DNA of 64,000 bases from Prinia subflava (Eukaryota; Chordata; Aves; Passeriformes; Cisticolidae), in NCBI RefSeq assembly GCF_021018805.1, contig NW_026960611.1, forward strand, positions 2,046,001-2,110,000. The letters run 5' to 3'. The translations under genes and the position numbers were made by a program. The notes beneath the pieces are model-generated. The model did not search any database, was not told the DNA's origin, and saw only the letters and a list, made by a program, of their open reading frames with translations. Of this stretch, positions 29,809 to 39,520 are shown in pieces (the first letter of the stretch is position 1; each line of letters starts with the position of its first letter).

Positions 29809-32785
29809 CATCCTTCCTGATACCAACATGTTATGGCTGTGCAGGCTGTGCAGGATGCAGAGCTGTTTGAGCTTTTCTGTGTTATCTAGGGGTTCTCTGG
29901 ATCTGTTGATGTTATTGATCTTGAGCAGAGGGTGGAAGCTCTTGAAGACCTTCTTCTGAGTGGTAGATAAACTCTCTAGTCCTTTTTCTTTGTGAGATAC
30001 TGTTGTCCATCATTGCTGTGGGATGCTGTGTGTCTTCTCAGCTTTGGATTGGGTTGTCAGTGCAGTCTCATTTTGCTTCTATCTTGTTTTTCGAATTCCA
30101 ACTCATTTGGTAAAAGAGCTCATAGTTTTATCTCCCTTTTTGTTTCATTTTACTGTTATAAATACATGAAGGTTTGGAATATATTATCTGAACTTTTTCG
30201 GAAAGTAATAACCGATATATTTTTAAGAGAGAAGGTTACTGGTGGACACAGTCTTGAATTATGGCAAAGCACAGCCTTGAGCCATGGGGGACGGCCAAGA
30301 ACCGGGAAATACATTGCATCCGAGGAGGCACGGGGCATCGTCTGAAGAACCGTAGACTTCACCCATGGTAAATCATAGCTGTGTTTTGAGTGTGATACAA
30401 GAATAGGATAGCTAGTCAGGAGAAGATCCTGAGGAATAAGGAATTGAAGGTATTGCAAGTACAGTTTGGGAAGACTGACCAAATGGGAGAAACACTGAGG
30501 TGAGGAATCTGCTGTGAGGTCAGTCTGGGTCTGCATTTGGACCCTGCAGTGGGAGTCTGTTGCAGTCATAGTCGAGCTGGGTGAAGGCCTATGGTCAGAG
30601 GAGGCAAGGGATACTAGTCGTATTCTACTGTCCTATTCCTACTAGAATACAGTCATATTCTAGTAAGAAATAACCAGTTGTCAGTGTCTGCAAAAGGAAC
30701 CCTACAGTGGGAGTTTACTGCGGTCAAAGGTCAGTGAATAGTTAGGATCAGGATGGCTGAATTATAAAGGAGAATAAACCAGGACCTTTTCACATTTTTA
30801 GACAAGAGTCTGTGGTTTGACTGTTTCTATCTCAAATATGAGGTCAGAATCTTAATTGTATGGTGTGAACTTACTGATGTGATAATAGGCATTATTTGTA
30901 AATTGATATTATTGTGTTATAGCTGGCTTCTTAGAAAGCATGTGTTGTTCCAAGATTTTATTTAATTATTTATTTTTAACTGCTTTAAGTATTTCATAAC
31001 TGCTATTGTAAAGGACCTTGTTTTAAATATGTGTTAAATTGTTCTCTAGTTGTTTATGCTAGTTTCTGCACTAGCTATGGTTTGACCCAGTGCTGTTTCA
31101 TAATTTTAAAGCATTTTTCAGAGCTCCAAGAAATGATATCTGAGCTTTGTTGAAGACCTCTGAACTTATGATATTGTGACCTTTAGTTCTTGTTACAGAA
31201 GCACTTTGACAGTTTGCTGCATTTAAAGCATCCCTATCCTGAGGGAATTTCAGGGAGGGAGGAGACCAGCTATTAGTTGGTTCAACTAGTCGTTCACCCT
31301 AAGATTCTTAAGAGTCTTGATTTGAAAGACGTCTAGGGAATTCTCTTCCAGCTTAGAGCTCGGGCAGTGGCCAGGCCTTAGCTCTATCTGGACGGGAAAT
31401 TTGCCAACAGACTCAGGTGTTTTCTGTATCAAAACAGTATTCAAGTCGCTTTGACTTGGCAATTCGACCCTATGAATATGACAGCTGGACCTATCTTTGA
31501 CAAGAGTCTGTAGAATCATTAGCCAGAAAATGATTGTCCAAATCCTCACTGATTTACGGTCTGTCAGCTGGTTAGAGACCCTGAGATGGTGGTACAGTAT
31601 TTCAGAGAGTGCTAAGTACCTAATTTCACGTGTTGATGGTTATTTGTATTATCTGAAATATTTCTAGTGGTTGTACCTGACTTATTCTTGATTGCTGTCA
31701 GTTTCTTGTTTCACTACATATGTAGTTTTGTTTTGTTGTTCCCTTTATGTTCTTAGCAAGTCATGCATGCTGTTTTTAAAAAAAAAAAATGAAAACAAAA
31801 ACAACAATAAAAAATGAGGGACTTTAGGGCCTTAAGAGAGTTGGAATGATGCAACAGTTATATTAGGAAATTTGGAAAAAGTTATCAAAGCTAAATTTCA
31901 ATTTTGAGCTCAGATCATATCTGCCAGAGGCTCTATGTGTTCAGATCTACCAAGTTTTTAGTTGTAATCTCTATGCAGTTAGAAAACAAGTAAGTGAAAA
32001 AACACGCTGTAAACTGGGTGTACGAAGTTTCCCAAGTTTCCAGGCTTCTACAGGAAAATCCACTTTATCAAGATGGCAATTTTTTTCAAAATAATTTTTC
32101 AGTTGATTACCTTAAAGAGAAGAGATGCATGTGTTTTTATCAACAGGTTAAAAACAGTAATCTATTCAGTTGATCAGACATCAATTGCCTCTGAGAAAAT
32201 GAGGTTCAGTGAGAGGAGAGGTGACTTCATCACCATCCAGCCTTTGTGATCAGAACAGGAGCAGAAGTAGGACTGCCAGAAAGTGGCTGTGTCTGGAGAC
32301 TTACAGAGGAAACTTGCCAAGAAAAGCCTTTTGTCATCATCATGTTATAGTGTTCCTACTAACCTTCTTCAGCTGTTTCCTGTTCCAGGTTCCCAAAAAG
32401 ACATTCAGTGATGTCAAGATCAACAATTCCAGCTAGTGAACTTTCTCCTGGGTCTCAATTATTTGGACTTTGAAATAGTGAACATTTGTCTCGATTTCCC
32501 CTAGACACTGGACATTATTTTTATTTTTCTCATGCTATGAGACCCTGTGTCAGTGACATGATTGGAATTAACAAGCCTTGTTGATGGTAATTGGGTTTTT
32601 ATGTAGCATCCTTCCTTACTCCAGGCGTTGCTGCTCAAGCTTTGGCTAGGCTTGGTAAGTTGGGATGCTGAGCATCTAAGTAGTTAAATATAACTTTATT
32701 TCAAATCAGATGCTCACTGATGTAGATAATATTAGACACAACACACTGTAAAATAGAGCTGTTTTAGAGTTTTGCTATTATCACA
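29809..32785. other. Unassigned sequence, about 3 kb
   Basis: No open frame here resembles a retroviral or host protein, and the frames present are short. The stretch is AT-rich with T runs and a short A run near 31770. It contains an imperfect direct repeat (about 30538-30568 and 30699-30729) and a perfect 9-bp stem hairpin at 30641-30664. It may be original host sequence lying between ERV clusters, or a decayed element; I cannot tell. Confidence 0.4.
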
Positions 32786-33102
32786 TGGGCACGGGTGTGA
32801 GGATTTTGAGGCAATGTGTTGTGTGGACCTCTCTGACCATTCTGCATCCATTCACAGGAAAGCTCAAAAAACTACAGGGTAATATGAAGAAGCTGACTGT
32901 TGTTGACTGGGGGTTGGATGAATGGTTTAAGGGACGGGGAATCACTGGATGGTTGAAGGATATTACAGAAATATTTTTTTTGTTACTGGTAGTCATTGTC
33001 TTGTTACTTTGTGTTATTCCATGCATTGTGAACTTAGTGACTTGCTTGGTGAAAAGTGCAGTAAAGAGGGTTTATCTGGTGCAAGAAAAAAGAAAGGGGA
33101 AT
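32786..33102 (+). pseudogene. env: Element P envelope, transmembrane end
   Basis: The segment opens with [12 protein letters not shown], a C-X6-CC motif in alpharetrovirus-like context, then slips frame near 32865. It continues with [26 protein letters not shown] and a strong membrane segment (IFFLLLVVIVLLLCVIP) near 32970-33025. A purine-rich tract (about 33088-33100) ends at the LTR start TGTAGCAATG. Everything upstream of the Cys motif is missing. The open frame runs past 33102 into LTR sequence, which is not part of the gene. Confidence 0.85.
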
Positions 33103-33112
33103 TGTAGCAATG

Positions 33113-33574
33113 TGTTGGGAAAGATGAAGTAGAAAGACCTTGCAAATATGGTGGTTTAGATTCTGGGAGTCTGAGTTCAGCAAGCGAGATAGAAATGAAA
33201 GCATGCTTTGAAATTTAGGGTGTGGGGTACAGGGCCAACAGCTAGTGAATAACAATGTGCCAAGCTGAGAGCCAGCTCCCTTGATTAAACAATACCCTTC
33301 TGCTTGGCTTAGGTGATGGGACATTTCTATTGGCTGTAGGTAAATGTTGTCATCTTGTATTAGATTGGTTGGTCCAACACAGACTATTCAACTTGGAAAG
33401 ATATTTAATGTACGGTATTCGGGACCTCACCTTCTGTTCCTGCTCTCCTGGCCTGCTTTAGCTGTGCCTAGCAGCTACAAGCAAGGCCCTCACAATAAAC
33501 CACGTGCTACCCCTGCTACTTTGCTTATAGAGATACTTTGTCGCCGACTCTACCGTCAAGGAGATACTCCTTCA
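33113..33574 (+). mobile_element. Provirus F 5' LTR
   Basis: The 462-bp LTR starts TGTTGGGAAAG and ends GATACTCCTTCA, with AATAAA near 33494. A primer binding site follows two bases later. The 6 bp to its left, GCAATG (33107-33112), recur as GCAATG at 38216-38221 directly right of the 3' LTR, so F is a provirus with a 6-bp duplication. F-type solo LTRs lie at 5511-5972, 43674-44190 and 55909-56426. Confidence 0.93.
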
Positions 33575-33576
33575 AT

Positions 33577-33594
33577 TGGTGCCCAGACGTGGCT
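33577..33594 (+). promoter_or_regulatory. Provirus F primer binding site
   Basis: TGGTGCCCAGACGTGGCT starts two bases after the LTR end. The leading TGG matches the CCA end of any tRNA, and the TGGxGCCC pattern is close to lysine-tRNA sites used by many betaretroviruses, with differences. tRNA identity is therefore a tentative inference. It primes minus-strand DNA synthesis. Confidence 0.8.
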
Positions 33595-34157
33595 GAAAGA
33601 CGGATCCAGCCTTTTCCACCCGTGGGAGACTTCTCCATGGACGGTAACTAAATAACCAGTTTTAGCCACCTGAAAGTGTCGTGAGCACAGCTTACCGCTG
33701 CAGCGCAGCGCCATAGCTGGAGCTCTTAAAATCTGCTGAGGTACACCTGGAGCACAGGAAGCTGTTACTGCAGTAGCAGTCTCCTCGAGCTCTGAGAGGT
33801 CACTACCTGGTATCCTCGAGCACGGGGCCGCCGCTGAGCAGCGGCTCCTTGGAGCTCTCCTGAGGATTTGCTTTGCTACCCTCGAGCCCTGTCTCGCCGT
33901 TGCTGGCAGCAGCGTGCCTGGAGCTCTCCTGAGGGGGAATCTGCAGCTCGTCAGAGCAGACGCGAGTGTTGCTGAAAGCACCGCCCGCACTACAACTCTG
34001 AGTGGGAAGTCCCCAGCACGGCAAGCCGAAGCCGGTGCTCTGAGGAGGGATGTGAAGCAGCGTCCATGCCAACAGGAGTGCCTGGCCAGCACTCCATGCC
34101 ATTCAAGCTAAGGACCCTGCTTTGGCAACACACAGGTGAGAAAAAATCAGTCTAATA

Positions 34158-36367
34158 ATGGGGCAAACACACTCTACCGGTGATAAATATCTTTATAAGC
34201 AACTAAAGCATTTATTGAACTCCAGTCAAAGTAAATTACCAAAAGAAGAGCTAAAAAGCCTCTTAGAATGGACTTTGATTAATTTCCCAAATGTTGACCG
34301 GTCAGCTGTATTCACCAAAGAATTTTGGGACACAGTCGAAAATAAGCTCTTTAATAATATTTCCCGCCCTGATTTTGCGGCCGCGGAACTCGTCCCAGCC
34401 TGCAGGGTACTTGTAGAGGTGCTTGCTGCGAAAGAGCAACCCGCGGCAGCTGCTTTGTGGAGCGCCGTTCCAGCTGCGAGTTTGCAGCAGGACACACCCA
34501 TCGCCTTCCAGCCGAACCTCGTGGCTCCGGTACCCACCGTCCCGCTAGCCCCTGCCGCCCCATCCCCTCTCCCCGCGGCCCCTGGCACCCCACCTGCCCC
34601 CACTACCCCCCCCCTCTACCCCAATCCACGCCATCCCACTTCTCCCTGCTGTCCCGGCTCCCGCGGTATCGGCCCCCGGTTCCCCCTGCGCCGTCGCGGT
34701 CCCCCTCCTCACTTCCGTCCCATCGACTGCCGTTCCTGCGGCCCTATCCGTCCCCCTCAGCCCCGCAGGGCCGGCCGCCACCACCGAGGGTCCCCCTCGG
34801 CGCCACGCCGCTTCCCCCGCTTCCCCTCCCCCGGCACCCCCCGTGCGCGCTGCCGCAGGAGCCCGGCAGCCCTGCCCGCCTGCGCCAGTCCCCGAGCTGG
34901 TGGGTGTGGCACCGCGGCCTCGCAGCCCCAGTGTCTCCTCCGGTGTGCACGTGCCCGCTGCTCCCTTTGTGCCCCCAGGGGCTCCGGCGCGATTCCCCGG
35001 TCCAGGCGTTCTGGCACGGTTCCCCGGTCCCGGCGCCGCCGCACGGGACCTCGTAGACGCTGCAGGCGCAGCCCCAGCCAGTGCCGCCGCGCTCCGCCCG
35101 CCGCCTCTCCCCAGTGCTCGCCGCGGCCCTCCCCGTTTTAGAGACGGCGCCCTCCTCCCTTCCCGCCGCCGCTCCGGCCCGACCCCCCGGTCCCGCGGCC
35201 CCGGCGGCTCCGCTCATGCCCACACAGACCCCTATGTTTTCGGCCGCCACGCCCAGAGTCGTGCTTCCCTCCGCGCCCGCAGCAACAGCCCAGACTCCCG
35301 CCCCCAGCCCCCCCGGAGCACCTCCGTTGTTCACCGCGCTGCCGCCGCTCGCCAGCTCGGGCCAGGCCATGCCGGCTCCACCGCAGCCCCCCGTCCGAAG
35401 TGCTGCGTGGGGTAGCCCCACCTCCCGCGCCCCCAGTCCCGGCTGCGGCGCTGATGAACACAGACAGGCAACCCCTGCCTAGCACGTGCGCCATTGTCCT
35501 GCACCACACGGAACCGCTGGGGCGGCCCGCGCATGCGCACTTGCTGCTTCCCCAAAACCAGCAAGCCCCGCCTCTGCCCCCCACAGCCTTAGCCGCGGCT
35601 CTGACACAGCCTCCCGGTCCCGACCCGCTGCCTGCCTGCAGCCCCAGCCGGCATCCCTGTGCCCTGCCGCTCTGCTCCCACCACCCCCATGCCAGGCTGC
35701 ACGACCGCCGCCGCTGCCGCCGCCGCCGCCAGAGCCGATATTCGCAATTCCAGAAGTGTATTCATCCGCGCCGCTAGCCGGGCCAGTTCCTGCTTCGACA
35801 GCCCCAGCTGCAGCCTCTCCGCAAATAATCCCTCCTGCAGCTTGGCCCACCAAGCCACCACCACGGCACCAGCCCACAGTTCCCACGCATCTGCAGCCCC
35901 CCGACATGACATCCCTGCCCCCGCCGAGTCCACAGACAACACCGCTACAGCCGATTCCTGCACCGCCTTGGATGCATCCTTCTGCCCCACCCTCTCTGCC
36001 ATATGCCGCCGTCTCGGGCACAACCACATCTTTGAGAGACCCATCACCAGCGCACGACCCTGCCCAGCTAACAGCTGATGTGTCTTCACTGTCAACTCCT
36101 CTGCCTCCGATGCCTGCTGCCCTACCCCAGCCACCGAATCTTCTCGGTCACCCAGCTGCATTCCCCCCCTCCGCACCCCTAGTACCGAATGAGACTTCAT
36201 TGTATCACAACTCGTCCATACAGTCCCAGCCAAACACACAGACCGTGCAACGAGGAGGGAGAGAGTGGAATACGACAGTTGCTTCAATGAATACAGGACA
36301 GACAGAGAACCATTTTGTCCCTGCAAATGACAACCCTTTGATCCAAATACTCTCCTGGTTGCCTTAG
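34158..36367 (+). pseudogene. gag: Provirus F gag with an expanded proline-rich region
   Basis: The ATG at 34158 gives MGQTHS, a myristoylation-ready start, and a helix-rich matrix of about 100 residues with FWDTVENKLF. From about 34480 the sequence becomes very GC-rich and codes for Pro/Ala-rich protein; the matrix frame ends at 35139, and another Pro-rich frame (35486-36367) continues to 36367. No capsid or nucleocapsid follows: the gene runs straight into the truncated 3' LTR. The pol and env of F are absent. A proline-rich spacer between matrix and capsid is normal in betaretroviruses, but 1.8 kb is very long; part may be duplication. Confidence 0.8.
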
Positions 36368-36532
36368 GTGATGGGACATTTCTATTGGCTGTAGGTAAAT
36401 GTTGTCATCTTGTATTAGATTGGTTGGTCCAACACAGACTATTCAACTTGGAAAGATATTTAATGTACGGTATTCGGGACCTCGCCCTCTGTTCCTGGTC
36501 TCCTGGCCTGCTTTAGCTGTGCCTAGCAGCTG

Positions 36533-38112
36533 TGTCGTGGTTGGGGGGAGGAGGTGAATTTTTTCCAGGGAGATGTGGGCAGGCTAATCAGTGATCAGGT
36601 TTTGTGCTGGCACTTAGATTGGTCACTCGGAGGTTTGGACACGCCTCTGAGGACACAAGGGGTTAAAAGCAGGACTCCAAGGGGGTTCGGCCTCTTTTGG
36701 ATTCCGGTTTAAGCAGACAGACATCTCAGGCCTCCACCCCCCGCCCAGCCACGAGGCTGGGTGGGGGAGGGGAAAGACGTGGTTGGGCTCAGGTAAGCCG
36801 GAGCCCCAGGGGCAGGGAAGAGAGTGAACAAGACTGGGAGCTAGCCCCCATCCAGGATGGAGGGGTGGAAAACTGTGGAGCTGCCTTCCTTCCCCCCCCC
36901 CCAAGGAGAGAGACTGCTGCTTCAGGGTTTCAGATATCGACAGCAGCTAGCAGCAAAGAAAGAGTGGGGGCAGGGGAGAGGAGAAGTTCCTAGCTGTATA
37001 AAGAGATGCTGAGTCCAGGACCCTGCTTGGAGCCAAGAACTGTTGGCTCTTTCTGAGGCAGAAAGAGACTTTTCTTAGATTTTGCTTCTCATGGCTAGTG
37101 TCTTCAGAAGAGAGAAAGAAACAGCTTGAGACTGAGATGATGAAGGAAGATGAAAAGAATCCCAGGTAGGCAGGGATGAAAAAGAGTAGCTTTTTGAGCT
37201 AGACTTTTCTTGCATAATGTTAGCCATAGACTGAACTCCAGTCTCTTTGAACATAAACTGCATTTTTGGGTGGATGCCGGTGGCTCGACTTTGCTACAGT
37301 GACTGGCACTTTAGGAGTGGAGCGAACAGAGAAGAGAAGAGAAGAGAAGAGAAGAGAAGAGAAGAGAAGAGAAGAGAAGAGAAGAGAAGAGAAGAGAAGA
37401 GAAGAGAAGAGAAGAGAAGAGAAGAGAAGAGAAGAGAAGAGAAGAGAAGAGAAGAGAAGAGAAGAGAAGAGAAGAGAAGAGAAGAGAAGAGAAGAGAAGA
37501 GAAGAGAAGAGAAGAGAAGAGAGAGTGTGGTGGCACCCTCTGCCCGCAGAGAAAAAAAAGCCCTTGGCCCCAGGGGAAAGATGGGGAGAGCTCGGCATGA
37601 AAGCATCCTTAAAAGAGCCCTGTATGCAGTTTTGGCCTATAGACAGTGGTGAGAGCACTGGACATAGGAAGGAGAAAGTGTCCCCTGGCAGACTTCTCCG
37701 GGCGGTGCCACGGGTGACTTAGAAACACACAAAGAGTGGACCTGCGTTTCTTGAGGAGCAGTTTGTGGTGCAGGAGAGACTCCTCTCTACCTTGCTGAAT
37801 TGAAGATTGGTTTGGTTTTTTGAGTGGTGATTGTTTGATTTAAAATCCAAGGGTTTGGTCTATAGAGGGTAATGTGTAAAGGGTAGAAACTGGGGGAGGA
37901 GAATAAATGTTCTGAGAAGTTTTTATTTCTGTCTCTGTGTGTGTTTAGAGTTTTCTATCTCTGTTCTTATGTAAAGTAATAAAGTTTTGTTTTTTCTGTT
38001 TTTAAGGTTTAAGCCTGCTCTGCTCTGTTCATGATCACATCCCAAGTAGTTGTTAGGGAAAAAACATATATTCATGAGTGCATTAACATCTGGGCAGTGC
38101 TAACCCATGACA
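36533..38112 (+). mobile_element. Solo LTR W1, ERVL-like, inside the F 3' LTR
   Basis: The insert starts TGTCGTGGTT and ends AACCCATGACA, imperfect inverted ends. CAGCT precedes it (36527-36531, with one extra G) and follows it (38113-38117), a 5-bp duplication, which is the size expected for ERVL-type integrases. A TATAAA lies near 36997 and AATAAA near 37902 and 37978. The antisense relative W2 is at 41027-42399. It contains the GAAGA repeat at 37327-37525. No coding sequence was recognised. Confidence 0.85.
37327..37525. repeat. GAAGA pentanucleotide microsatellite
   Basis: About 39 uninterrupted copies of a 5-bp purine unit span 199 bp. It reads open in all frames, which yields spurious Ser-Leu-Leu-Phe or Arg-Glu-Glu-Lys proteins. 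The related LTR W2 has only a short TCTTC-like stretch near 41628-41640, so the array expanded in W1. Confidence 0.97.
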
Positions 38113-38215
38113 CAGCTACAAGCAAGGCCCTCACAATAAACCATGTGCCACCCCAGCTACTTTGCTTATAGAGATACTTTGTCGCCGACTCTACCATCTC
38201 GGAGATACTCCTTCA

Positions 38216-38615
38216 GCAATGCATCTATATATCAGGCCATTTTGATGCACCAGCCAAACTGTTTGTGAAAAATCTTATCAAGCCACCTGCAGTCTTGTTT
38301 TCAGGGTTCTCAGAGATTCATCAAGGTTGCTAGGAAAATAACAGGAATAAAATAAGAACAGAGAGCCTCAGAAACTGCCCACAAGGAATGTAAACCCTAT
38401 ATACAGAAGATGCGACGTGATGATGGACATTTGACCAATTGGATGTCCTAAAGGAGATGTACCTGCCTTTTGAACCAGCAACTTAGCCAACCAGGAGTGT
38501 GTGCCCATGTGGGCTGTAGATGTTAAAATCTATAACTGGGATTGTAATGTAAACAATAAACAGCTTCTGGTGAAATCATATTGGTTCGGTATTCAGTTGC
38601 CCATATCCCCCTGCA
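38216..38615 (+). mobile_element. Element P 3' LTR (R type), split by provirus F
   Basis: The LTR begins TGTAGCAATG at 33103-33112, directly after the polypurine tract of the P env, and continues here from GCAATGCATC to CCCCCTGCA at 38615. GCAATG is present on both sides of F as its target duplication. A complete solo copy is at 43213-43613, which confirms start and end. AATAAA is near 38555. G-type pol follows at once, so P had inserted into G. Confidence 0.9.
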
Positions 38616-39009
38616 CAATAATACCTCCTTTATACCCCCTCACCCTGGGAGCAAGAGAAGGGATAAAACCGGTTATACAGGAACTGCAAGAACAAGAGGT
38701 AATAGTTAACACTCACTCCCCTTTTAATTCTCCAGTCTGGCCTGTCAGAAAGCCAAATGGGAAATGGAGAATGACAACTGATTTTCGCAGGCTAAATTCC
38801 AACACAGACCCCTTAATGGCAGCTGTTCCAAATCTAGCTGAATTAATAATATGAATTCAAGAAAAGGCTCACTCAATCATGGCAACTATAGATGTCAAAG
38901 ACATGTTTTTCATGATACCTTTACATCCAGAAGACAGGGATCCCTTCGCTTCCACTGTGACATATTATCGCCGCGAGCCTAGCCAGAAAGACACTCAGAG
39001 CCAGAGTTC
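38616..39009 (+). pseudogene. pol: Element G RT, N-terminal part, ERVL-like
   Basis: The frame gives YPLTLGAREGIKPVI, then FNSPVWPVRKPNGKWRMT and, after a stop and slip near 38853, ATIDVKDMFFMIPLH. The spacing and WPVRKPNG block resemble class III (ERVL/spuma-like) RT. The copy stops near 38985-39009, where an I-type LTR fragment replaces the palm. Confidence 0.78.
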
Positions 39010-39290
39010 TGGGTTCATCAGAGCAGCAGGGCAGAAGAGCCTCGCCCCTTGTTTATTCTTCCTATTATATACTTCTAACAAGGTGACCATGGATTGGAGA
39101 GTTGACAGTCCCACCTCTCACCATATTGGTCAAGGGGACTGTCACACAGTCTTGTTTGTCCCAGCATGGAATGTGAAAAAAATGGCTGTGTTTATGGAAC
39201 ATAGCTGGTGTTTACATGAAAAGAGCATGAGAAGGTACAAACCTACTTAATATGAAACGCTCAGCTAGCTAGGAGAATCTCATGGCAACA
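39010..39290 (-). mobile_element. I-type LTR fragment inside element G pol
   Basis: From TGGGTTCATCAGAG (39010) to CATGGCAACA (39290) this is similar to the element I 3' LTR at 49130-49421, including the inverted polyadenylation signal TTTATT near 39052 and the shared block around ATGGATTGGAG. No target duplication was found, and the G pol sequence between the two flanks is missing, so this is an insertion with deletion. The right limit is uncertain by a few bases. Confidence 0.7.
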
Positions 39291-39520
39291 AGGTATGACA
39301 TGTATACCCCCTGATACTTTAACCTCCTTGGACCAATTTAAAATGCCAGAATCCAGGAAGGAGCTACAACATGTTTTAGGATTACTAGTGTTTTGGAGAA
39401 AACACATCCCAGATTTTTCTATAATTGCCAGACCCTTTTATAACTTACTGGAAAAAGGGGTAAAATGGAAATGAAGTGCTTCTCAAGAAGAACCAAAAAA
39501 AATACTGTCTCTTTCCAGGT
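39287..39520 (+). pseudogene. pol: Element G RT, connection part
   Basis: The + strand reads LDQFKMPESRKELQHVLG and LVFWRKHIPDFS, then LLEKGVKWK and a stop. The RKELQHVLGLLVFWRKHIPDFS-type block is characteristic of the ERVL-like thumb/connection. The missing palm contained the YxDD box. Beyond about 39520 the similarity fades. Confidence 0.78.

Larger units (their letters stand above)
36363..38215 (+). mobile_element. Provirus F 3' LTR, 5'-truncated and interrupted
   Basis: LTR sequence equivalent to 33309-33574 begins near 36363 and runs to 36531; it resumes at 38113 after solo LTR W1 and ends CTCCTTCA at 38215. The first 200 bp of the LTR and all of the internal region after gag are missing. 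The junction lies in the shared sequence CTTAGGTGATGGG. GCAATG at 38216-38221 is the right target duplication. Confidence 0.9.

Noticed and set aside
32209..32436. Small + strand frame as a possible host exon
   Set aside because: No recognisable domain, no convincing splice sites, and no neighbouring exon.
33034..33132. C-terminal end of the P env frame running to 33132
   Set aside because: The last codons read LTR sequence of P and F; the env coding part cannot be followed past the polypurine tract.
32786..34158. Apparent tandem proviruses sharing one LTR (env, LTR, primer site, gag)
   Set aside because: The first ten bases of the R-type LTR (33103-33112) lie between the env and the F LTR, and GCAATG recurs at 38216. 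The env belongs to element P, and F is a nested insertion.
34226..35600. Many long overlapping open frames on both strands in the GC-rich block
   Set aside because: High GC removes stop codons. Only the matrix frame from 34158 and its proline-rich continuation have positional and motif support.
37327..37525. CRISPR-like repeat array
   Set aside because: A simple microsatellite without spacers, in a eukaryotic setting.
37220..37660. Several long open frames with repeated SLLFS or REEKR on both strands
   Set aside because: They are translations of the GAAGA microsatellite.
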